DNA of 64,000 nucleotides, from assembly GCF_001905885.1 (NCBI RefSeq), contig NZ_LIYH01000003.1, positions 806,001-870,000 on the forward strand, written 5' to 3'. The stretch comes from Streptomyces sp. CB03234 (lineage in GTDB: Bacteria > Actinomycetota > Actinomycetes > Streptomycetales > Streptomycetaceae). Made by a program: the position numbers and the translations under genes. The notes below the pieces were generated by a model. The model did no database searches. It was given only the letters and a program-made list of their open reading frames with translations, and was not told where the DNA came from. This document shows, piece by piece, positions 35,395 to 43,700 of this stretch. Position 1 is the first letter of the stretch; each line of letters starts with the position of its first letter.

Positions 35395-35897
35395 GAACAA
35401 CCTCTCGGAACGATGGAAACGGCTTCCGGCCCCGCCCATGATCGGGCCGGAGCCGACGACCGTCGGCTGGGGATGTGCCGACGACGCGGGCTGAACCTCG
35501 GAGGTGCACAGCGCCATGAACGGCTGCTGTATTCCCTCCTCGGCTGTCACCTCTTAGGTCATCGCAGGGCTTCGAGGAGCGTTACGCCCAATCCGCGTGG
35601 CCCGAGTCACACCCCGTATGCGTCCAAATACCCCCAGACCGGGAGGTCACCCCCCATCGTGCCGCCGAATCCCCTGTTCCTTCGGGGTACGGCGTCGGCC
35701 TCGCCATGCCCCCGCGCCCGAAACGGCAAACGCCGCCGCGGACGTTTCGGACGCGCCGGGCCCCTCGGGTGGTCCCTGGGGCCCGGCGACACACGCCGCG
35801 TACGCGAAGGTGGACACGCCGTGTGGCACGCGCGGCGCCGGACGGCCCGCCCTTGTGGGGCAGCCTGCCGCCGGGCGGTCCGCCTTTGTGGGGCGGT
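35395..35897. promoter_or_regulatory. hrdB upstream region between whiH and hrdB
   Basis: The 503 bases between the whiH stop and the hrdB start. Near whiH, two similar blocks, GACGGCCCGCCCTTGTGGGGC (35841-35861) and GGCGGTCCGCCTTTGTGGGGC (35874-35894), repeat at a 33-base step and could form the end of the whiH transcript. Nearer hrdB is a long leader with several in-frame ATGs. I cannot place the ShbA- or HrdB-dependent start points by eye. No gene lies here. Confidence 0.5.
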
Positions 35898-36785
35898 TCA
35901 GTGTTCGCGCGGGGCGGGGACGACCCGCTCCACCTCCGGGTGCACCGTCAGCAGTTGGCGCATGGCGGCCTCGGCGGCCGGGCCGTCGCCGCCGGCCAGG
36001 GCGTCGACGATGCGCGCGTGGTGGGCGAGGCAGGGCTCACTGGGGCGGTCACAGCTGATCGCGGGGGAGCCGGAGACCTGGAGGGCAGCGGACACGATGC
36101 CGGACAGGTGCTCCAGCATCCGGTTGCCGGCGAGCTGGATCAGCAGGTTGTGGAACTCGGCGTCCGCACGGGAGAAGGTGATCGCGTCACCCTGGGCGAA
36201 GGCGTGGCCCATGATCTCGACCATGTCGCCGAGCCGCTGCTGGATGTCCTCGCGGCCGTGGCCGGCGGCGAGGCGCGCCGCCAGCGGCTCGATCGTCCAC
36301 CGCAGCTCGCTGAGCTCACGACGCTGGTCCTCGCGCTGCGGGCCGAAGGCCCGCCACTCGATGATGTCCGGATCGAGCAGGTTCCAGTCGCTGACCGGAC
36401 GGACGCGGGTACCGACGTTCGGACGGGCACTCACCAGCCCCTTGGCCTCGAGGACGCGCAGCGACTCGCGTACGACGGTACGGGAGACTTCGAATCGCTG
36501 GCCGATCTCCTCGGGTACGAGCGGCCGGTCAGCGCCCAGGTCGCCGGAGACGATCATCTGGCCGAGCTGCTGGACGAGTTGGCCGTGCAGTCCGCGGCCG
36601 CGGCTGCCGGCCGTCCGCCGGCCCACCCGTCCCAGCTCCGTGTCGGCGCCGTCCCAGGAGGGGGGCCCGACGCGGTCGGCGACGGGAGCCTCCGTGTAGG
36701 GGTATCGGTCCAGTCCGCCCTGGGCCGTGAGGCCGGTCTCCACGGGGCGGGCGGCGGTCATCATGGTGTGCGCAAGGGTACTCAC
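35898..36785 (-). CDS. whiH: Sporulation regulator WhiH (GntR/FadR family)
   Basis: GntR-family transcription factor required for regular sporulation septation in Streptomyces aerial hyphae. The encoded 295 residues equal the length I recall for WhiH. A poorly conserved N-terminus (to about residue 65) precedes the winged helix-turn-helix (LVPEEIGQRFEVSRTVVRESLRV region). An FCD ligand-binding domain follows, with DIIEWRAFGPQ, RWTIEPLAARLAA and HHARIVDALAGGD. GTG 36785 is used (short-spaced AAAGGA upstream); the frame is open to 36938. It lies directly upstream of hrdB and downstream of the ABC fusion gene, an order I recall for Streptomyces. A partial WhiG-type promoter is seen upstream. Confidence 0.93.
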   Translation of the reverse strand: MSTLAHTMMTAARPVETGLTAQGGLDRYPYTEAPVADRVGPPSWDGADTELGRVGRRTAGSRGRGLHGQLVQQLGQMIVSGDLGADRPLVPEEIGQRFEVSRTVVRESLRVLEAKGLVSARPNVGTRVRPVSDWNLLDPDIIEWRAFGPQREDQRRELSELRWTIEPLAARLAAGHGREDIQQRLGDMVEIMGHAFAQGDAITFSRADAEFHNLLIQLAGNRMLEHLSGIVSAALQVSGSPAISCDRPSEPCLAHHARIVDALAGGDGPAAEAAMRQLLTVHPEVERVVPAPREH

Positions 36786-36877
36786 GCATCCTTTGTCGGC
36801 GCGGCTTCCACGACCCTTGAGGTCTTTGGTGAAAAGCACACGAAAGGGTGATCGGCGCCCGCTCTCCAATTGACGCC

Positions 36878-36904
36878 TTATCGGAAGGAAGCGGGCAATT
36901 TCCA
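36878..36904 (-). promoter_or_regulatory. Candidate sigma-WhiG promoter of whiH
   Basis: On the minus strand TCCGATAA (36885-36878) differs by one base from the WhiG -10 consensus GCCGATAA. Its -35 partner is weak: the TAAA position at a 15-base spacing reads TGGA, whereas GAAA sits at 13 bases. whiH of S. coelicolor is known to depend on sigma-WhiG. The site is about 95 bases upstream of the chosen start. GTGACC/GGTCAC half-sites at 36913-36949 lie just upstream and could be an autoregulatory GntR site. Confidence 0.55.
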
Positions 36905-36945
36905 AGGGAGTTGTGACCGTTTGAAGCGCTTTGGTCACGGCTCGG

Positions 36946-38907
36946 TCACCAACGGGCCCTACGGCGCAGCGCCGTGAACAGATAAGCGCACGTAAGAGCT
37001 GTGAGCGACAACACCAGTGCGGTGCCCACCGGTTGAGCGATCACCCGCGCCGCCGCCAGGAGCCAGCGATCGGCCTCGTCGGGCCACTGCGCCCAGGCCA
37101 GTTCGCGCAACCGGGCCGGGAGCCCGGCGATCGAACGCACGGACGGGCCTACGAGCGCCTTCTGTACGAGCGGGGCGATGACGACCGGTACGGCCAGCAC
37201 GGCGGCGACGCCCGCCGCGGTCGCCCGGAAGACCCCGGCCGCCAGGAGCCCGGCCCAGGCACAGCCCACCAGGAGGCCGGCCCAACCGATGCAGAGCGCC
37301 GGCCAGTTTTTCGGTACGGGAATCAAGTCGCCGCCGTACACGAGCCGGAGCACCTCGAGGTCGACGACCGCGACGAGGAGGGCGAGCAGGAGAGCGGCGG
37401 CGGCGGTGACGGTGAGCTTGGCGAGGAGGAGCCCGAGGCGGCGCGGAACGGTGCCGCGGCCGGACGAGAGGACGGGGTAGCGGTACTCCTCACCGAACGA
37501 CAGCGCGCCCAGCAGGCCGGCGCCGAGGGCGGCGGGCGGCAGCGGGAGCAGGCCGGGCCAGGCGGCCAGGACCGCGGGCAGGGGCGTGCCACCGGGGCGC
37601 GCGAGGAACACGGCGAGGACGGCGGACGTGACGAGGGCGGCGGCGGCGATCAGGGGCCCCGTGGGTACGCCGAGGAGGCGGGACAGCTCGTACCGCAGGG
37701 GGCGGAGGGGGCTGCGCACGGGCTTGCGCACGAGCGGCGGCGGCAGCGGCCCCCCACCGCCCCGGGCAAGGACCGCCGCCGGCTCGGGGCCGGGGGCGGG
37801 GGCGGGGCCCGGACCGGGGACGGAGCCGGGGCCGGGGGTGGAGCCGGGGGCAGGGGCGGAGCCGGGCGCCTCCTGGGACGCCGACACGGGGGCGGAGCCC
37901 GGGGCGAGGACAGGGGCGGAGCCGGGGGCGGGGGCGGGAGCCGGGACAGGGGCGGAGCCCGGGGCGGGGGCGGGCGCCTTCGGGAGCGTCGGCGCCGGAG
38001 TGGCGGCAGGGGCCGGGGGTGGGCCGGGGAAGGGGCCCGTGTCGCCGATCTCGTGGGCGAGTTGGTGGAGGAGCACACCGTGCCGGAAGGCGGTCTCACC
38101 GATCTCGGCGCAGTCGCTGCCGTACACGGACAGCCGGTTGCCCTCCTCGGTGACCACTTCGACCGAGCGGTGCGCGGCGCGCGCCTCGCGGCTGACCACG
38201 GCGGCGAGGCGGGCGGCATGAGGCGTGCGGACGGCGACCCGGGGGCGCAGCCGGGTGCGGGAGAACGCGGCCGCGTCCTGGTCGGCGACCAGCCGCCCTT
38301 CGCGGATGGTGACGACGTGGTGTGCCGTGCGGGCGGCCTCCTTGGGATCGTCGGTGGTGTAGAGCACCGTGCCGCCGTGGGCGGCGTGGGCGCGCAGCAG
38401 GCCGAACAGCCAGCTGGTCTCGCGGGGCGACAGTTTGGCGGCCGGCTCGTCGAGCAGGAGGGTGTGCGGGTCGCCCAGCAGGGCGGCGGCGAGGCCGAGT
38501 CGGCGTTCCATACCGAGGGAGAGGGTGCCGAGCCGCTGGTCGCGCAGGCCGGCGAGGCCGACGATGTCGAGCATGTCGTCGGCACGGGACGCCGGTACGC
38601 CGGCGGCCGCGCAGAGCATGCGCAGTTGGCCGCGGCAGGTCCGGGCGGGGTGGCCGGGTACGTCGCCGAGCAGTACGCCGACCTCGCGGGCGGGGTGGGC
38701 GATGCGGTGGAGTGGGCGGCCGCGGAAGTAGGTGACCCCGCGGCCCGGTTCGAGTTCGAGCATCATCCGCAGGGCGGTGGTCTTGCCCGAGCCGGTGGGG
38801 CCGAGCAGTGCGGTGACACTGCCCGGTCGGGCCTCGAAGGTCAGATCGTCCACGGCGGGCGGACGGTCTCGGCGGGGGGTGCTGGTCAGTCCGATTGCCT
38901 GGAGCAT
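36946..38907 (-). CDS. ABC transporter ATPase fused to membrane domain through a Pro-rich linker
   Basis: A 653-residue single-chain exporter. The ATPase domain, about 1-215, has Walker A GPTGSGKTT near 36, signature LSLGMERR near 128, Walker B TLLLDEPA near 145 and a switch TTDDPKEA region. A small domain to 290 follows, then a roughly 95-residue linker of repeated APAPGSAP/PGPGPAP. The membrane part, about 400-653, has around six helices of the ABC-2 type (PLIAAAALVTSAVLAVFLA to SLTALTCAYLFTALRRRARW). ATG 38907 follows GGAGAAG. It lies upstream of whiH on the same strand with a 160-base gap, so it may influence whiH by read-through. The substrate is unknown. Confidence 0.85.
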   Translation of the reverse strand: MLQAIGLTSTPRRDRPPAVDDLTFEARPGSVTALLGPTGSGKTTALRMMLELEPGRGVTYFRGRPLHRIAHPAREVGVLLGDVPGHPARTCRGQLRMLCAAAGVPASRADDMLDIVGLAGLRDQRLGTLSLGMERRLGLAAALLGDPHTLLLDEPAAKLSPRETSWLFGLLRAHAAHGGTVLYTTDDPKEAARTAHHVVTIREGRLVADQDAAAFSRTRLRPRVAVRTPHAARLAAVVSREARAAHRSVEVVTEEGNRLSVYGSDCAEIGETAFRHGVLLHQLAHEIGDTGPFPGPPPAPAATPAPTLPKAPAPAPGSAPVPAPAPAPGSAPVLAPGSAPVSASQEAPGSAPAPGSTPGPGSVPGPGPAPAPGPEPAAVLARGGGGPLPPPLVRKPVRSPLRPLRYELSRLLGVPTGPLIAAAALVTSAVLAVFLARPGGTPLPAVLAAWPGLLPLPPAALGAGLLGALSFGEEYRYPVLSSGRGTVPRRLGLLLAKLTVTAAAALLLALLVAVVDLEVLRLVYGGDLIPVPKNWPALCIGWAGLLVGCAWAGLLAAGVFRATAAGVAAVLAVPVVIAPLVQKALVGPSVRSIAGLPARLRELAWAQWPDEADRWLLAAARVIAQPVGTALVLSLTALTCAYLFTALRRRARW

Positions 38908-39006
38908 CGCTTCTCCCGCGGTAGAGGAAACCGCTCGGCGGCAGGGGCGGGTACCGAAGCAAGATAACGCGATATTTCGGACTTTTTGCGCAGGGTTGAG
39001 CGGTGG

Positions 39007-39031
39007 GGCCCGAGGTGTCAGACCTCGGGGC
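39007..39031 (-). terminator. Hairpin spanning the Nudix gene stop codon
   Basis: GCCCGAGGT and ACCTCGGGGC form a 9-base stem around a GTCAG loop that contains the Nudix stop codon (39018-39020). Such stop-embedded hairpins can serve as terminators in high-GC actinomycetes. The ABC gene starts 111 bases further on. Confidence 0.55.
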
Positions 39032-39788
39032 GAAGCATCGGCGGGTTGAGCAGGGTCGCGCCTCCGGCTCTGAAGAGCTGGGCGGGCCGGCCGCCCTGAC
39101 GCGTCGTGGTGCCGCCGGAGGGCACCAGGAACCCTGGCGTACCCGTCACTTTGCGGTGGAAGTTGCGCGGGTCGAGAGCGACCCCCCACACCGCCTCGTA
39201 GACCCGGCGCAACTCGCCAACCGTGAACTCGGGCGGGCAGAAGGCCGTGGCCAGCGACGAGTACTCGATCTTGGAACGGGCGCGCTCCACTCCGTCTGCC
39301 AGGATCCGCGCGTGGTCGAACGCGAGTGGCGCGGGCTGCTCGCCCTCCCGGCCGAAACCGCCGTCCTGGTTGAGCAGCTCGTCGACGGGGGCCCAGCGGG
39401 CGCTGTTGGCGTCGCCGCCCGCCCGGGGCGCGGGGAGGTCGGGTGCGAGCACGAGGTGAGCGACGCTGACGACTCGCATACGGGGGTCCCGCTTGGGGTC
39501 TCCGTAGGTGGCGAGCTGTTCGAGGTGGGCGCCATTGCCGGCTTCGGGGAGCGGGGTGCCCGGGTCGTGCGCGCAGAGCCCCGTCTCCTCGACCAGCTCC
39601 CGCGCCGCCGCGGCGCCGAGATCCTCGTCGGGCCGTACGAAGCCGCCCGGCAGTGCCCAGCGCCCCTGGAACGGCGGCTCTCCACGCCGTACGACCAGTG
39701 CGCACAGCGCGTGGCGGCGTACCGTGAGCACCACCAGGTCGACGGTCACGGCGAAGGGCGGAAAGGCCGACGGGTCGTAGGGCGACAT
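39018..39788 (-). CDS. Nudix hydrolase with C-terminal winged-helix domain (NrtR-like architecture)
   Basis: A 256-residue protein. The Nudix domain (about 10-150) has an intact catalytic box, GGFVRPDEDLGAAAARELVE then ETGL, near residue 49. The C-terminal region from about 175 (ATAFCPPEFTVGELRRVYEAVW, then NFHRKVTGTPGFLVPSG) is the winged-helix type found in the NAD-metabolism repressor NrtR. Because the Nudix box has all its Glu residues, it may retain hydrolase activity, unlike some NrtR repressors that only bind ADP-ribose. ATG 39788 is used. No NAD biosynthesis gene is adjacent. It lies 118 bases downstream of the debranching-domain gene. Confidence 0.85.
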   Translation of the reverse strand: MSPYDPSAFPPFAVTVDLVVLTVRRHALCALVVRRGEPPFQGRWALPGGFVRPDEDLGAAAARELVEETGLCAHDPGTPLPEAGNGAHLEQLATYGDPKRDPRMRVVSVAHLVLAPDLPAPRAGGDANSARWAPVDELLNQDGGFGREGEQPAPLAFDHARILADGVERARSKIEYSSLATAFCPPEFTVGELRRVYEAVWGVALDPRNFHRKVTGTPGFLVPSGGTTTRQGGRPAQLFRAGGATLLNPPMLRPEV

Positions 39789-39906
39789 GCAGCGATCATA
39801 GTCGTCTTCCTGACGATAAACACGCTCCTCGGCTCCCCCGGTGGTCACTTCTTCCTCCCTCGTGCCGGCTTGTGTGCCGCCTGCCGCAGGCGCCTGGTGC
39901 ACCCGG

Positions 39907-41946
39907 TCACACGCCCAGCTGGAGGCCGGGGGCGGCCTCCTCGACCATGCCCAGGCCCAGCCTGCTGACCCGCACAGCGAACGGCTCCCCCGCGACACAC
40001 AGCCCGGACAGCCGGATCGCTCCGAACGGGGCGCCGCGCATGGGTTGCAGCGCGACGGTGTGGGCGGGGGCGTCCGGGCGGATCCCGGCCACGGTGGTGA
40101 GCAGCTGGATGCCGGCGGCCGAGGCCACCGCGGCGGGACGGCACGCGGCGGGGTGCGGGACAGGGACGCTGTCACTCGTGCGCTGGTCCCCCGCGTACAT
40201 CTCGGGCAGCCGGTACGCGAATGCCTCGGCCGCGTCGAGGAGGCCGCGCAGCAGGGATGTGGCCTCCTTTTCGTACCCGGCGGCGGCCAGGCCCGTGACG
40301 GCGACGGCCGTCTCGTGGACCCGTACCGCCCCCGAGCGGTGTCCGAAGGGGTTGTGTCCCGGTTCCTTGGCTCCGAGGCTGCGCAGGCCCCAGCCGGTGT
40401 CCATGGCGGGGCTCCCGAGCAGCCGGGCGACCTGCTCGGTCTGGACCTTGTCGAGCAGGCCCTCGGCGAACCGGCCGCCACCGAGCAGGCCGGTGTCGAG
40501 GAGGTGCGCCGCGCCGCCTCCCAGATGTGGCAGTGGGCGGCCCGCCGGTGTGCGTGCGGCGGCGGGGCGGCCGCCGGTCGGGTCGTCGAGCCAGAACTCC
40601 TCCCGGAAGCGGTGGCGCAGGGCGTGGGCCCAGTCTCGCCAGCCGTCCGCGCCGGGGCGGCCGCAGGCCTCCAGGAGATCGGCACCGAGCAGGGCGGCCC
40701 GGTGGGCGTGGGCCTGCGTCTCGGCACGCTGGAGCCCGGCGGGGCCCGGCTCGCGCAGCAGGCCGCGCTCGCCGGCGGCGGTACGCAGCCAGTGCAGGCA
40801 GCGCTCGGCGGCCGGGAGCAGCTCCGTGAGGTCCTGGTCCGGCAGGCCCCAGCGTCGAGCCTCGGCCAGCACGACGGGGAAGGCGAGGGTCGCCTCGGTG
40901 CCGGTGCAGCTGGGCGGCAGGTGCGGACCGGTGTCGCGGAGCGGCCCGGGAATGCGTCCCGCACCGGGGCCGGGGCCGGTGAGCTGGGTCCGGGCGAGGG
41001 TGCGCAGGGTGGAGGCGGCGAGCTGGGTGCCCAGGGGGAGGGCCATGCGGGCGGCCCACAGCGCTTCCGCCGGCGCCGGGCCGCAGCGCCAGGGCACGCC
41101 CGCGGCCGGATGGAGGTCGGCCGGGTGGGCGGGATCGCGCACCAGGAGCGCCCGCAGATCACCGAGGCCGGTCCGGAGGAGCTTCTCCACACGTGGGTCG
41201 TCTCCCTCGGCTCGGGCGTCGGGGAGGCTGTGGCCGCCCATTCGGCCCACCGGCCGCGCGGTGCGTGGGGAGCGCATCCGCACGTCGAGGGTGATGGTGC
41301 GGGCAGCGCCTGGCCGGAGCTCCAGCTCCCAGCGCAGCAGTCCGGCGGAGGCGAGGGTGTCCTTGGGGGGCGGCTCGGCGGTGACGATCGCATGGCCACC
41401 GTCGGGTGCCGACCAGCGCAGGCCCGAGTCGTGCACCGTCGCGCGCAGTTCGGGGCAGGGCCGACCGGACGCGACGGCGCCCAGGTCCGCGAGGTCGGTG
41501 CCCAGGGCGATCTCGACGGGAAGCCGCAGGCTGCGCCCCAGCGAGCTGCGGAAGGTGATCCGTTCGGTGCCGTCCGCGCGCCGGGACCGCTCCACGCCGA
41601 CGCCCGGATCGGGGCCGGGGTCGGCGGAGGTGCGCACCACGGCGACGAAGCGGACCCGGTCGGCGGCGAGGAGCCGGCCCTGCACCGTGACCGGGTCCCG
41701 GCCGGCCACGCGCAGGTGGCAGCGGGAGAGGACCCGGCGGCCCGAGTGGTAGACACCTTCGAGGCCCTGGCCGGTGAGCTGCCCGTGCCGCGCCGAGACG
41801 GCGAAGGACGGCAGGGCGACGCAGACGAGGGCATCGTGCACGGGCGGCAGTTCCCCGGGGCGTCCCGGCGCCGGGGGTGCGAGTCCGGCGGCGGACGGCT
41901 GTCGGAACGGCGGGACGGGGGGCGGGGGCGGGACGGTGAGGTCCAT
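39907..41946 (-). CDS. Glycogen debranching N-terminal-domain protein
   Basis: A 679-residue protein. The N-terminal beta-rich domain (about 40-260) matches the glycogen debranching enzyme N-terminal domain (AVSARHGQLTGQGLEGVYHSGRRVLSRC near residue 50). The C-terminal part is an alpha/alpha-toroid-like region of GH15/GH63 appearance (PWRCGPAPAEALWAARMALPL; MDTGWGLRSLGAKEPGHNPFGHRSGAVRVHETA). The toroid seems to keep the WGLRSL and NPFG landmarks. The start ATG 41946 is preceded by a GC-rich stretch without a strong ribosome-binding site. Substrate is probably an alpha-glucan or related oligosaccharide, with activity uncertain because I cannot align the catalytic acids. Confidence 0.8.
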   Translation of the reverse strand: MDLTVPPPPPVPPFRQPSAAGLAPPAPGRPGELPPVHDALVCVALPSFAVSARHGQLTGQGLEGVYHSGRRVLSRCHLRVAGRDPVTVQGRLLAADRVRFVAVVRTSADPGPDPGVGVERSRRADGTERITFRSSLGRSLRLPVEIALGTDLADLGAVASGRPCPELRATVHDSGLRWSAPDGGHAIVTAEPPPKDTLASAGLLRWELELRPGAARTITLDVRMRSPRTARPVGRMGGHSLPDARAEGDDPRVEKLLRTGLGDLRALLVRDPAHPADLHPAAGVPWRCGPAPAEALWAARMALPLGTQLAASTLRTLARTQLTGPGPGAGRIPGPLRDTGPHLPPSCTGTEATLAFPVVLAEARRWGLPDQDLTELLPAAERCLHWLRTAAGERGLLREPGPAGLQRAETQAHAHRAALLGADLLEACGRPGADGWRDWAHALRHRFREEFWLDDPTGGRPAAARTPAGRPLPHLGGGAAHLLDTGLLGGGRFAEGLLDKVQTEQVARLLGSPAMDTGWGLRSLGAKEPGHNPFGHRSGAVRVHETAVAVTGLAAAGYEKEATSLLRGLLDAAEAFAYRLPEMYAGDQRTSDSVPVPHPAACRPAAVASAAGIQLLTTVAGIRPDAPAHTVALQPMRGAPFGAIRLSGLCVAGEPFAVRVSRLGLGMVEEAAPGLQLGV

Positions 41947-42061
41947 GGGTGGTGTGCTGAGCCTTCTGTGCGCTCCGGACAGCCGCTGGAGGTACGACGG
42001 CACGGGTCGGGCGACTCCGCCACAGAGGGCAACGGTGCCACCCGGGTCCGGGTCACGGCTG

Positions 42062-43453
42062 TCATCGCCCGCTCCTGCTGCCGCGTCCGCCGCTGCGACG
42101 GGCCGCGCGGGTGCGGGCGCGGGCCGCGGTCCCCTCGGGCGGGACCGAGCCGGGCGGCGTCGTCGAGGCGGCCCTCTCGGCGGCGGGGAGCCGCACCTGT
42201 CGGGGCCGCGGACGGCGCCCGGCCTTGCGTGCACCCGACCCGGCACGGGCGCCGGCCGCCGCACGTGCCCTCGAAGCGGTCCGAGCCCCGGAAGCGGTCC
42301 TCGCCTCGCCCGCGGCACGCGCGTCGCGCTCCTCGCGGAGGCACCGGCGCAGCGACTCGGGATCGAGGCCCTCGTTGCAGGCCTGGTGCAGGAGCCTGGC
42401 GAAGACGTACTCCGGGTCGGCCTCCAGCGCGAGTGCCAGCGCCACCCGGGCGCCCGGCTCGTCACCGGTCGACCAGGCGACCCAGCCGGCGAGGGTCAGC
42501 GGCGCGGCGGAGTGCTCGACGTAGGCCCCCACGCAGCGGCGGGCCAGCGCGCGCCAGAGCCGCAGGGCCGGTGCCGCCTCCGCGTCCTCCATCCACTCCG
42601 CCGCCCGGTCCCGGGTCTCCCGGTCCTGGAGCCCCAGGATGACCGCGGCCACCTCGTCGTGGCCGATCAGCTGGTCGTCCTGGGCGTCCGCCGCCGTGGG
42701 GTCCATGATTCGTGGCGCGCCCGCGAGGCGCCTCAGGAGCTCCTCCGCCAACCGGATCGTGTCCGCACGCACCGTGTCGCGGCCGTCGATGTCCAGGATT
42801 CTGGGCACCAGCGCCGCGCCGGCACTGTCGAGCGCCCGCGACTGCTCGGCCGCCACCGCCGCTTCGCACCGCCACGGCCGGAGCCGCTCCTCCATGTCGC
42901 GCAGCGAACCGCGCACCTGGATGCCGGCGTACGCCGCGGCGGCCGCCATGACCGACGTACCGGGCAGGGCCAGGGGATTGCCCTCGGGTGGGCAGCATCG
43001 GGTGTCGGGGCAGCAGTAGGACCAGAAGCGGCCGTCGGAGATGCAGAGCGCTTCGTACACCGGCACCTCGAGCGTGCCGCAGGCGGTGCGCAGGCGCTGG
43101 GCGAGCGGACGGAGGCGCTCCATGACGCGGCGGCCGGTCTCGCCCTCGGCGGGGTCCTGGCACAGGAAGACCACGATGCCGTCGGGCCGTGAGCCACGCC
43201 GCTCACACCCCTCGATGAGGCATTCGGCGAGCTGCTCGGCGACCGGCGGCCACTCCCGCGGCGAGCGTGGGATGCCGAGCCTGAGCCGGCCGCCGAAGCG
43301 GCCGCGCTCGCCGTGGAGCGCGACCATCACGATCGAGTCGGTCGGGTGATAGCCCATCATGTACGGCAGCGCGTCGGCCAGTTCGGCGGGGCCGCGCAGG
43401 GTGATCTGCTGCTGGTCGCCGGTGGGTCCGGTGGTGTCGTGATGCTTGTTCAT
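42062..43453 (-). CDS. DUF4192 family protein
   Basis: A 463-residue actinobacterial protein of unknown function. The DUF4192 domain spans about residues 15-370, starting ITLRGPAELADALPYMMGYHPTDSIVMVAL and including CISDGRFWSYCCPDTRCCPPEG, a Cys cluster that could bind metal. The C-terminal 90 residues are a basic Ala/Arg/Gly-rich tail (GEARTASGARTASRARAAAGAR), likely disordered and possibly nucleic-acid binding. ATG 43453 is the likely start, but an in-frame GTG six bases upstream (GTGACCATG) is possible. It is divergent from the RecQ-like helicase gene across 247 bases, an arrangement I recall in other Streptomyces. Confidence 0.82.
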   Translation of the reverse strand: MNKHHDTTGPTGDQQQITLRGPAELADALPYMMGYHPTDSIVMVALHGERGRFGGRLRLGIPRSPREWPPVAEQLAECLIEGCERRGSRPDGIVVFLCQDPAEGETGRRVMERLRPLAQRLRTACGTLEVPVYEALCISDGRFWSYCCPDTRCCPPEGNPLALPGTSVMAAAAAYAGIQVRGSLRDMEERLRPWRCEAAVAAEQSRALDSAGAALVPRILDIDGRDTVRADTIRLAEELLRRLAGAPRIMDPTAADAQDDQLIGHDEVAAVILGLQDRETRDRAAEWMEDAEAAPALRLWRALARRCVGAYVEHSAAPLTLAGWVAWSTGDEPGARVALALALEADPEYVFARLLHQACNEGLDPESLRRCLREERDARAAGEARTASGARTASRARAAAGARAGSGARKAGRRPRPRQVRLPAAERAASTTPPGSVPPEGTAARARTRAARRSGGRGSRSGR

Positions 43454-43576
43454 GGTCACGACGGTCCCGCGAACGACGTCGGCCGTCGACCCCTGTGGAT
43501 AACCGCGGACGGCACGAAATGTCGCTGTCCACAGGGCCGACGGCTCGCTCGCGTACAGAGCGTCCGGCTGGTATAC

Positions 43577-43676
43577 GCGCGCGGCGCGCGCGGCTCGTCG
43601 TATCGCCGCCCGCTGCGGATCGCCGGAACACCGGAACACCGGATCGCCGGACCGGTTCGCCGGTTCGCCGGTTGTC
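43577..43676. repeat. Short palindromic repeat patch upstream of the RecQ-like gene
   Basis: Tandem 8-base words GCCGGAAC, ACCGGAAC, ACCGGATC, then GGTTCGCC twice, at 43620-43676, are mutually complementary (CCGGAAC versus GGTTCGCCGG) and can fold into hairpins. An alternating GC/CG run is at 43577-43593. The patch lies in the divergent promoter region of DUF4192 and RecQ and ends about 25 bases before the helicase start. Confidence 0.65.
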
Positions 43677-43700
43677 AGACCCGTGCTGTTGCATGGAGGC

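Noticed and set aside
33769..36699. 976-codon open frame antisense to hrdB and whiH
   Set aside because: It crosses two conserved genes and their intergenic promoter region, with a low-complexity protein product.
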